NCBI GenBank assembly: GCA_014379705.1
Contig: JACMLI010000211.1
Coordinates: forward strand, 1-9,768
DNA length: 9,768 bases
Direction: 5' to 3'
Source: Gemmatimonadaceae bacterium
Lineage (GTDB): Bacteria > Gemmatimonadota > Gemmatimonadetes > Gemmatimonadales > Gemmatimonadaceae
Part shown: piece after piece, positions 1-5,787 of the stretch
Layout of the letters: each line of letters starts with the position of its first letter
How positions within the stretch are numbered: the stretch's first letter is position 1
The notes under the pieces: generated by a model
Told to the model about the DNA's origin: nothing
Seen by the model: the letters and a program-made list of their open reading frames with translations, nothing else
Databases searched by the model: none
Made by a program: the position numbers and the translations under genes

Positions 1-603
1 ATCCCCCGGTATCGCAACGTCGGGAGCGACAAGCGGGAGTACCTGCGTGGCTTCGGCTACCAGGGGAGCGCGAGTCGCTCCGACTGGTCGCGTGCCGTGC
101 GCGAACTTGGGGTGGGCGCCGCATTCAAGGACATGATGACCACGCCTGGTGGATGGGGCATCGGCGCCACGGCCTTCGGTGAGATGGTCCCGAACCACGA
201 GAACAAGATCTCGCTCGACGAGACGAAAAAGGACAAGTGGGGCCTTCCTGTCGTGAAGATCGATTGCGCCACGGGTGAGAACGAGCGCCTGATGCGCAAG
301 GACATGATCAACGACATGGCGGAGATGCTGACCGAAGCCGGCTGCACGGACGTGCGGACCTACGACGCGGAGTACTTCCCGGGCATGGGCATTCACGAGA
401 TGGGCACGGCGCGCATGGGACGCGACCCGAAGACGTCGGTGCTCAACCCGCACAACCAGGTGTGGGACGCGCCGAACGTCTTCGTCACCGATGGGTCGTG
501 CATGACCTCGGCGGCGTGCGTGAACCCCTCGCTCACGTACATGGCCCTGACGGCCCGCGCCGCGGAGTTCGCGGTGAGCGAACTCAATCGCCGCAACATC
601 TGA
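1..603 (+). CDS. GMC-family oxidoreductase, C-terminal part (5' truncated by window edge)
   Basis: About 200 residues of an FAD-dependent GMC (glucose-methanol-choline) oxidoreductase; the family is usually 500-600 aa, so the FAD-binding N-terminus lies upstream of the window. The reading frame is open from base 1 to the TGA at 601-603. The GMC C-terminal domain is clear: GIHEMGTARMG carries the conserved catalytic His (codon 394-396), followed by NVFVTDGSCMTSAACVNPSL with the conserved Asn (codon 523-525), then a terminal helix. These enzymes oxidise alcohols or sugars. The gene immediately downstream encodes the small subunit found with gluconate 2-dehydrogenase-type GMC enzymes, which suggests a membrane-associated periplasmic sugar or polyol dehydrogenase. 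The substrate cannot be read from the sequence. An internal ATG at 97 is not a true start because homologous coding sequence continues upstream of it. Confidence 0.93.
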   Translation: MPRYRNVGSDKREYLRGFGYQGSASRSDWSRAVRELGVGAAFKDMMTTPGGWGIGATAFGEMVPNHENKISLDETKKDKWGLPVVKIDCATGENERLMRKDMINDMAEMLTEAGCTDVRTYDAEYFPGMGIHEMGTARMGRDPKTSVLNPHNQVWDAPNVFVTDGSCMTSAACVNPSLTYMALTARAAEFAVSELNRRNI

Positions 604-655
604 ACCCACGGTCGCCCGCCGCGTCGACGACGTCCAACCTTCAGCTATCGCCCCC

Positions 656-1273
656 ATGTCCGAATACACGGAGCAGGACCGCGTGATCGACCGCCGCAAC
701 GCCATCAAGCGCGTGACCGCGCTGCTCGGTGGCGCCGCGCTGATCGGGGGAACATCCCTGATTGCCGCGTGCAGCAAGGAGCGCGACACGAGCCGGGCGG
801 CCGGGATCGGCCAGTTCAGCACCACCGACATCGCCTGGCTCGACGAGGTGGCCGATACCATCCTTCCCACGACCTCGACGCCCGGCGCGAAGGCGGCCGC
901 CGTGGGCGCGTTCATGGCCCTCATGGTCACCGACACCTACGACGAGAAGGACCAGCAGATCTTCCGGGCCGGCATGACGCAGTTGGAGGATGCCAGCAAG
1001 TCCGTCAACAAGAGCGGGTTCATGGACGCCACACCGGCCCAGCGGCTCACCCTCCTGGAAGGGCTGGACAAGCAGGCGATGGACTACCAGGACGCCAAGA
1101 AGGGCGAAGATCCGAACCACTATTTCCGCATGGTCAAGGAGCTCACCCTCCTCGGGTACTTCACGTCGGAGATCGGGTACACCCAGGCCATGCGGTACCA
1201 GGAGTCTCCGGGACGCTTCGACCCCTGCCTGCCCTACACCCCGGGCGAGAAGAGCTGGGCGGCCCACGCCTGA
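656..1273 (+). CDS. Gluconate 2-dehydrogenase subunit 3 family protein, Tat/lipobox signal
   Basis: 205 aa. The N-terminus has a twin-arginine-like motif (DRRNAIK, residues 12-18), a hydrophobic stretch (about 21-38) and a lipobox IAAC with Cys39, so the mature protein is probably a Tat-exported lipoprotein. After it comes the family's typical opening, FSTTDIAWLDEVADTILPTT, then a helical body with FRAGMTQLEDAS and a Tyr-rich C-terminus (YFTSEIGYTQAMRYQESPG). In known GMC dehydrogenases this small subunit partners the flavoprotein and may carry it through the Tat pathway. It lies 52 bp after the GMC gene on the same strand, so an operon is likely. The start at 656 is chosen because it places the twin Arg about 13 residues from the N-terminus. 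No Shine-Dalgarno is visible in front of it (CTATCGCCCCC). No cytochrome subunit is seen in the window. Confidence 0.9.
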   Translation: MSEYTEQDRVIDRRNAIKRVTALLGGAALIGGTSLIAACSKERDTSRAAGIGQFSTTDIAWLDEVADTILPTTSTPGAKAAAVGAFMALMVTDTYDEKDQQIFRAGMTQLEDASKSVNKSGFMDATPAQRLTLLEGLDKQAMDYQDAKKGEDPNHYFRMVKELTLLGYFTSEIGYTQAMRYQESPGRFDPCLPYTPGEKSWAAHA

Positions 1274-1303
1274 GCGGGAGCGGCGGCACGCGGCCCAGGC
1301 TGG

Positions 1304-1309
1304 TATCTT
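1304..1309 (+). promoter_or_regulatory. Candidate -10 hexamer of plsC-like gene (leaderless)
   Basis: TATCTT lies 6 bp before the ATG at 1316. A -10 box here would place transcription initiation on or next to the A of the start codon. The GAGG at 1310-1313 is only 2 bp from the ATG, too close to act as a Shine-Dalgarno. No good -35 is visible 17 bp upstream (CGGCGG at 1281-1286), so this rests on position and the resemblance to the site before 3620. Confidence 0.4.
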
Positions 1310-1315
1310 GAGGGC

Positions 1316-2059
1316 ATGACCTCCCTGCTCAATGCCTGGGCGTGGATCGCAACGGTGTCCCTGACGGTCCTGGGGACACCGCTCGTTTTCCTCGTCTTCT
1401 GCGCCACCGCGCCATTCGATCGCGGACGCTATGTCACCGGGCGGCTCTTCCGGCTGCTGGCCGTCACGGCCGTCAAGCTCAATCCGCTGTGGCGCTTTGA
1501 TACGGCGGGGACGGTGATCCGGGATCCGCGCCGTCCGTACGTCGCGGTCTCCAACCACGAGTCCTACGCCGACATCTTCCTGATCTCGCACCTGCCCTGG
1601 GAGATGAAGTGGATCTCGAAGGAGACCATGTTCAGGATCCCGTGCTTCGGCTGGATGATGCGGATGGCGGGGGACATCTCGATCACGCGGGGTGAGCGCA
1701 CGAGCACGGTCAAGGCGATGGCGGCCGCGCGCGATCGACTGCGCAAGCGCGTCAGCGTGATGATCTTCCCTGAAGGGACGCGCTCGCGAGGGGACGAGAT
1801 GCTCCCGTTCAAGGATGGCGCCTTTCGTCTCGCGCTCGAGGCCGGCGTGCCGATCCTGCCGATCGTCGTCGCGGGAACCCGGACCGCGATGGCCAAGGGG
1901 TCGTTCCGCTTTCAGCGGGCGCGCGCGCGCGTCCGGGTGCTCGAGCCCATCGACACGACCGGTCTCACCGTCGACGACGTGGCCACGCTCAAGGAACGCA
2001 CGCGCGCCGTGATCGACGACGCGCGCCGCGCGCTCGCCCGGGAGATTGGCGCCATCTGA
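1316..2059 (+). CDS. 1-acyl-sn-glycerol-3-phosphate acyltransferase (PlsC-like)
   Basis: 247 aa, normal length for PlsC. It would acylate lysophosphatidic acid to phosphatidic acid at the inner membrane. The N-terminus has a membrane segment (about residues 9-30). The acyltransferase motifs are all present: NHESYAD with catalytic His81 and Asp86 (HX4D), WISKETMFRIP (about 99-109), FPEGTRS at 151-157, and VPILPIVVAGT at 178-188. It starts 42 bp after the dehydrogenase small subunit, but a -10-like TATCTT directly before the ATG suggests its own promoter. Downstream it converges on a desaturase gene across an inverted repeat. The acyl-chain preference and whether this is the housekeeping copy cannot be judged; a related glycerolipid or lyso-ornithine acyltransferase is possible. 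Confidence 0.92.
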   Translation: MTSLLNAWAWIATVSLTVLGTPLVFLVFCATAPFDRGRYVTGRLFRLLAVTAVKLNPLWRFDTAGTVIRDPRRPYVAVSNHESYADIFLISHLPWEMKWISKETMFRIPCFGWMMRMAGDISITRGERTSTVKAMAAARDRLRKRVSVMIFPEGTRSRGDEMLPFKDGAFRLALEAGVPILPIVVAGTRTAMAKGSFRFQRARARVRVLEPIDTTGLTVDDVATLKERTRAVIDDARRALAREIGAI

Positions 2060-2093
2060 CCATCGCGCAGCGACCGCGCAGCTCAAAGGAAGA

Positions 2094-2254
2094 GCAACTG
2101 CTTTAACGCAGAGACGCAGGGGCGCAGGGGCGCAGGGGCGCAGGGAACAGAACTTTGGTGTTTCCGAACCCGAAGTTGAGTTCGCATCCGCTTCGAGGAA
2201 CAAGAAGAACTCTGCGCCTCTGCGCCTCAGCGCCTCTGCGTTGAAGGCAGTTGC
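2094..2254. repeat. Long imperfect inverted repeat with 8-bp tandem units, between convergent genes
   Basis: The left arm (2094-2150) begins GCAACTGC and contains AACGCAGAG followed by tandem CGCAGGGG-like 8-bp units. The right arm (2205-2254) is its reverse complement: units of CTCTGCGC type, then CTCTGCGTT, and it ends GCAGTTGC. The outer GCAACTGC/GCAGTTGC and the AACGCAGAG/CTCTGCGTT blocks pair exactly; the tandem blocks pair with mismatches. About 54 bp of non-repetitive sequence lies between the arms. The element fills the gap between two convergent genes, so its RNA hairpin could terminate transcription from both sides. There is no poly-T tract, so an ordinary intrinsic terminator is not shown. 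The design is also that of dispersed bacterial palindromic repeats. Confidence 0.8.
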
Positions 2255-2257
2255 AGT

Positions 2258-3436
2258 TCAGGCCGACAGCGCGCTCCCTCGCGCATGGAGTCGCGCCATG
2301 GCCACCATCTCGTGCGCCCTCGCGCAGATCTCGTCCATCGACGGCGTGTCGGGAATCATGCGACGCGCGGCGGCGCGGAGTTCGTCCATCGACGGCATGT
2401 GCGGCAGCTTTGCCTCGAGTTCCGCCCGCGTCGGAAGGTGCGGCATGTGCAGGTGCGGAAACTTCGCTTCGAGCTCAGCATGCGTCGGGATGTGCGGCAG
2501 GTGCCTGAGGCACGCCTCGATGGCGTCACGGTCGATGCGCTCGGCGAGCTGGCGGGCGATGCGCTCGATCGTGGCGCGCCCGAGGGCGCGGCGATTCTCG
2601 ACGACGTCGGCCGGTGGCGTGCCGAGGTCGCGAACGACACCGATCGCCCGCAATCCGAGGAGCGCGTAGTACGTCGCGTCGACTTCGTACCAGCGGAACC
2701 CCTGGCGCGCCGAGCGCTGGTAAGCGTGGTGGTTGTTGTGCCACCCCTCGCCTAACGTGATGATCGCGAGCCACCAGTTGTTCCGCGAGTCATCCCCGGT
2801 GGCATAGCGCTGCCGGCCATGCACGTGGGCGAGCGAGTTGATGAAGAACGTCCCGTGGTAAAGCAGCACGGTACTCCAGAAGAACCCGACGACCAGTCCC
2901 GCCCAACCGAAGGCGAGCCAGCAGGCGAAGGCCAGCACGATCGAGGGCACCTGCTCGTAGCGCTGGAGGAATCGCAGCTCGGGATACTTCACCAGGTCCG
3001 GCACGGCCTCGAGGTCGGTGCGCTCGTAGCGGCGATCGAAGATCCAGCCGACGTGCGCATACCAGAACCCGCGATGCCGCGGCGAGTGCACGTCGTGCTC
3101 GGTGTCGGAGTGCTTGTGGTGATGCCGATGCAACGACGCCCACCACATCACGCTCTTCTGCGTCGTGGACTGGGCCAGGAAGGCGAGGACGAACTGGAAG
3201 GCGCGGCTCGTCCGGAACGAGCGATGCGAGAAGTAGCGGTGATACCCGGCGGTGACGGCGAACATCCGCAGGAGGTACAGTCCCGCGCAGAGGGCCAGCA
3301 TCCCCCACGTCACCCCCGTCCAGATCGCCGCAAGGCAGGCGAGGTGAACGAGCACGAACGGGACGATATCGGGATAGATGATGTCGTCATGGTACTCGGC
3401 GCGATCTGCGGACACGGGGCGGGGCTGCGGGGTCAT
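2258..3436 (-). CDS. Membrane fatty acid desaturase (acyl-CoA/acyl-lipid delta-9 type) with repeated C-terminal tail
   Basis: 392 aa. It introduces a cis double bond into an acyl chain using a di-iron centre in a membrane enzyme. All histidine boxes of the stearoyl-CoA desaturase family are present: HRYFSH (66-71), HRHHH (103-107) and HNNHH (233-237), plus NSLAH (200-204), which supplies further ligands. Hydrophobic pairs surround about residues 24-60, 80-100 and 164-198. The core ends near residue 300, so the protein is about 80 residues longer than a compact bacterial desaturase. The extra tail (about 311-392) is rich in His, Met and Pro, with four P-[TS]-x-[AD]-E-[LI] repeats beginning at residues 317, 335, 348 and 365. 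The gene is divergent from the DUF2239 gene and convergent with plsC. No Shine-Dalgarno is visible upstream. The function of the core is secure; the position of the double bond is not. Confidence 0.95.
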   Translation of the reverse strand: MTPQPRPVSADRAEYHDDIIYPDIVPFVLVHLACLAAIWTGVTWGMLALCAGLYLLRMFAVTAGYHRYFSHRSFRTSRAFQFVLAFLAQSTTQKSVMWWASLHRHHHKHSDTEHDVHSPRHRGFWYAHVGWIFDRRYERTDLEAVPDLVKYPELRFLQRYEQVPSIVLAFACWLAFGWAGLVVGFFWSTVLLYHGTFFINSLAHVHGRQRYATGDDSRNNWWLAIITLGEGWHNNHHAYQRSARQGFRWYEVDATYYALLGLRAIGVVRDLGTPPADVVENRRALGRATIERIARQLAERIDRDAIEACLRHLPHIPTHAELEAKFPHLHMPHLPTRAELEAKLPHMPSMDELRAAARRMIPDTPSMDEICARAHEMVAMARLHARGSALSA

Positions 3437-3485
3437 CGATGGGGGCGTCTACTGACGACCCATGCGGAGGAAGCGAAATGTAAGG

Positions 3486-3580
3486 GGACGAGATGGACGA
3501 GATGGACGAGGTGGCAAGGGCCAAGCACCAGCACCGCTCTCGTCTACTCGTCCATCTCGTCCATCCCGTCCACCTCGTCC
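3486..3580. repeat. Inverted repeat built from 9-bp GGACGAGAT-type tandem units, between divergent genes
   Basis: The left arm (3486-3514) is made of tandem GGACGAGAT/GGACGAGGT units. The right arm (3547-3580) is the complementary CTCGTCCAT/CCCGTCCAC/CTCGTCC series. Arms of about 29 and 34 bp enclose a loop of about 32 bp. The element lies between two divergent genes, where a terminator is not needed, and its right end is 3 bp before the -35 box of the downstream gene. This suggests an inserted or dispersed repeat rather than a terminator, but genome copy number is unknown. Confidence 0.8.
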
Positions 3581-3583
3581 GTT

Positions 3584-3612
3584 TTGACAACCGAGTAATA
3601 CCCGGATAGAAT
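3584..3612 (+). promoter_or_regulatory. Near-consensus sigma70 promoter giving a leaderless mRNA
   Basis: A perfect -35 TTGACA (3584-3589), a 17-bp spacer, and a -10 TAGAAT (3607-3612, one mismatch to TATAAT). The ATG of the DUF2239 gene is at 3620, 7 bp after the -10 box, so initiation at the usual distance would fall on the start codon. The interval ACCCCCC has no Shine-Dalgarno. This is the best promoter in the window. Confidence 0.8.
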
Positions 3613-3619
3613 ACCCCCC

Positions 3620-4177
3620 ATGGAGGACCTGCTTGAACGACGCAGCGTGGCGTTCGATGGAGCGCGGCGCATTGCCGAAGGACCGATAGCGACTGTGGCG
3701 CTCGAGGTGAAGCGGGCGATCGAACGAGGAACGCGCGGGACCGTCCTCGTGTTCGATGCGGAGAGCAGCGAGCGCATCGATATCGACGTGCGCGGCACCG
3801 ACGCGGAGGTCATCGAGCGGCTCGAGCGACCGCGACCGCGAAGCCCCGGACGCCCGCGACTTGGCGTCGTGGCGCGCGAAGTGACGCTGCTGCCGAGGCA
3901 TTGGGATTGGCTGAACGGCCAGCCGGGGGGCGCGTCCGTGACGCTGCGCAAGCTGGTCGACCAGGCGCGGCACGCCAGCGTCGAAACCGATCGCGTGCGC
4001 AAGGCGCGCGAGTCGGCGTACCGATTCATGGTGGCAATGGCCGGGGACCGGAAGGGCTTCGAGGAGGCGTGCCGGGCCCTGTTCGCCGGGGACGACGCCC
4101 GCCTCGATCGCCTCATCGACCGATGGCCCGCCGACATCAAGACCCAGCTCCGTGCCGTGCTGGCTGCGGCGCGTTAG
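3620..4177 (+). CDS. DUF2239 family protein
   Basis: 185 aa, soluble, with no signal peptide or membrane segment. Hallmarks of the DUF2239 family are present: an N-terminal segment ending in VLVFDAESSERIDIDVRG (about residues 42-59), then GRPRLGVVAREVTLLPRHWD (about 77-96), WLNGQPGGASVTLRKLVD (about 97-114), and a helical C-terminus with YRFMVAMAGD (about 135-144) and FEEACRALFAGD. The family has no established biochemical function that I know of. The basic RPRPRSPGRPRLG stretch (about 70-82) and the acidic N-terminal half are visible, but I make no functional claim. The start is fixed by the strong promoter 7 bp upstream. The next gene (MATE) begins 84 bp later on the same strand, so co-transcription is possible. 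Confidence 0.9.
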   Translation: MEDLLERRSVAFDGARRIAEGPIATVALEVKRAIERGTRGTVLVFDAESSERIDIDVRGTDAEVIERLERPRPRSPGRPRLGVVAREVTLLPRHWDWLNGQPGGASVTLRKLVDQARHASVETDRVRKARESAYRFMVAMAGDRKGFEEACRALFAGDDARLDRLIDRWPADIKTQLRAVLAAAR

Positions 4178-4261
4178 CCTCGCGATCGCAATGTGCACGC
4201 GCCCCAGCGTCCACGCATACATGTTGACTCGTTGACACGCGAGAACACTCAACCGCTCGCA

Positions 4262-5662
4262 ATGACCGACCTCACGCAGGGCTCCATCCCAAGGCACCTG
4301 GTACGCCTCGCGGTGCCGATGGCCGCGGGGATGGTGTTCCAGACGCTGTACTACCTCGTCGACCTCTACTTCGTCGCGCGCCTCGGCGACCACGCGATCG
4401 CCGGCGTTGGCGCCGCGGGGAATGTGCAGTTCATCATCATGGCGCTGACGCAGATCCTTGGCGTGGGGACCATGGCGCTGATCGCGCACGCGATGGGGCG
4501 CAAGGATCCGGCGGACGCGAACCTCGTCTTCAACCAGAGCCTCGTCCTCGCCGCGATCGCCCTCGCCGCGACCCTGCTCGGCGGCAGCGTCATTGCCAAC
4601 TGGTACATGGCGCGACTCGGGGCCGACCCGGCGACGGTGGAGGCGGGCACGACCTACCTGCGCTGGTTCCTCCCCGGGTTGTCGCTGCAATTCGCGCTCG
4701 TCACCCTCGGCTCCGCCCTGCGAGGCACGGGCATCGTGCGGCCGACGATGATCGTGCAGGTCGTGTCGGTGCTCGTGAATGCCATCCTCGCGCCGATCCT
4801 GATCGCCGGCTGGGGAACCGGGCGCCCGTTAGGCGTGGCCGGCGCCGGCCTCGCGACGAGCATCGCGATGGTGATCGCCGTGGTGATGCTGTGGATGATC
4901 TTCGCGCGCCTCGAGCACGTCGTGGCCATTGATCGGCGACTGCTCACGCCGCACCTCCCGACGTGGCGGCGGATCCTGAAGATCGGGCTCCCGCCGGGCG
5001 GCGAGTTCGCCCTGATGTTCGTGTACATGGGCGTGATCTACTGGATCATCCGTCCATTCGGCGCCGAGGCGCAGGCTGGCTACGGGCTCGGCTCGCGCGT
5101 GATGCAGGCGATCTTCCTGCCGGCGATGGCGGTGGCGTTCGCCACCGCGCCACTCGCGGGGCAGAACGTGGGGGCGCGACGCTTCGACCGCGTGCAGGAG
5201 GCCTTCAAGTCCTCGGCGGTCATGGGGAGCAGCATCATGCTGGTGCTCACCCTGCTCTGCCAGGTGCGGCCGGACCTCTTCTTCCGCCCCTTCACCTCCG
5301 AACAGGCGGTGATCACTGTCGGCGCACAGTTCCTTGGCATCATCTCATGGAACTTCGTGGCGCAGGGGCTGATCTTCACCGCGTCGGGCATGTTCCAGGC
5401 GCTGGGCAACACGCTCCCGTCGCTCCTGAGCTCGGCGAGCCGGATCGTGCTCTTCATCGCGCCAGCGCTCTGGCTTGCCCAGCGGCCGGGATTCACGCTG
5501 CGCCAGCTGTGGCTCCTCTCGGTGGCCACCGTGACGTTGCAGGCGGGACTTAGTCTGTGGCTACTGCACCGCGAGTTGCGCCTGCGCACCGCACTCCACG
5601 CGAGCGCGGGGCTGGCGAGCGCGAGGCCAGCCTCGCCGCTCGCCGAGCCGGTGGAGCTCTGA
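4262..5662 (+). CDS. MATE family efflux transporter
   Basis: 466 aa, the usual length for a MATE (NorM/DinF-type) cation-coupled multidrug exporter of the inner membrane. It opens with SIPRHLVRLAVPMAAGM and continues through LYYLVDLYFVARLGDHAIAG, the typical first two helices of the family. About twelve hydrophobic segments follow in two halves, the second starting near RILKIGLPPGGEF (about 238-250). GVAGAGLATSIA (about 192-203) and the AGQNVGA motif (about 300-306) are also family-typical. An in-frame ATG at 4193 would add 23 residues not typical of the family (MHAPQRPRIHVDSL...), so 4262 is preferred. The C-terminus after about residue 440 is a low-complexity Ala/Ser/Pro tail whose DNA forms a hairpin (5614-5644). 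Substrates cannot be predicted. Confidence 0.94.
   Translation: MTDLTQGSIPRHLVRLAVPMAAGMVFQTLYYLVDLYFVARLGDHAIAGVGAAGNVQFIIMALTQILGVGTMALIAHAMGRKDPADANLVFNQSLVLAAIALAATLLGGSVIANWYMARLGADPATVEAGTTYLRWFLPGLSLQFALVTLGSALRGTGIVRPTMIVQVVSVLVNAILAPILIAGWGTGRPLGVAGAGLATSIAMVIAVVMLWMIFARLEHVVAIDRRLLTPHLPTWRRILKIGLPPGGEFALMFVYMGVIYWIIRPFGAEAQAGYGLGSRVMQAIFLPAMAVAFATAPLAGQNVGARRFDRVQEAFKSSAVMGSSIMLVLTLLCQVRPDLFFRPFTSEQAVITVGAQFLGIISWNFVAQGLIFTASGMFQALGNTLPSLLSSASRIVLFIAPALWLAQRPGFTLRQLWLLSVATVTLQAGLSLWLLHRELRLRTALHASAGLASARPASPLAEPVEL
5614..5644 (+). repeat. GC-rich hairpin inside the last codons of the MATE gene
   Basis: GGCGAGCGCGAGGC (5614-5627) and GCCTCGCCGCTCGCC (5630-5644) pair over 14 bp with a single bulged base and a two-base loop (CA). 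It ends 15 bp before the stop codon. There is no T-run downstream, so it is not a standard intrinsic terminator. It may stabilise the 3' end, slow transcription, or be a small palindromic repeat that has extended the reading frame. Confidence 0.6.
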
Positions 5663-5734
5663 GCCCGCATCGCGTCGCCATCGTGCATCTCGCATCTCGT
5701 CCAAACGAGTGACACCTGGCGCCACTGGCGCGTG

Positions 5735-5740
5735 TATGTT
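5735..5740 (+). promoter_or_regulatory. Candidate -10 hexamer upstream of the squalene/phytoene synthase
   Basis: TATGTT at 5735-5740. Initiation 6-7 bp further on would be near 5747, after the ATG at 5743 but about 40 bp before the ATG at 5788. No convincing -35 with a 17-bp spacer is seen (ACACCT at 5712-5717; a GTGACA at 5709-5714 has a 20-bp spacer). Weak evidence, but it favours the later start codon. Confidence 0.3.
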
Positions 5741-5787
5741 GCATGACGGACCGTCGCACGCCGCGCCGGGCTCCCTTACCTCCTTCC

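Noticed and set aside
641..2203. A 520-codon open frame on the minus strand opposite the subunit 3 and PlsC genes
   Set aside because: Its translation is Arg/Gly/Ala/His-rich with no family resemblance, and the opposite strand encodes two recognised proteins. Long antisense frames are expected in high-GC DNA.
4224..4237. TTGACT and TTGACA hexamers before the MATE gene as a -35 box
   Set aside because: No acceptable -10 lies 16-18 bp downstream; the expected position reads GCTCGC.
4193..4261. Upstream in-frame ATG for the MATE gene
   Set aside because: The 23 added residues (MHAPQRPRIHV...) are polar and unlike MATE N-termini, which begin near SIPRHLVRLAVP.
3449..4690. A 413-codon open frame on the minus strand opposite the DUF2239 and MATE genes
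   Set aside because: No recognisable domain, and it is opposite two well-supported genes and crosses their promoter; a high-GC shadow frame.
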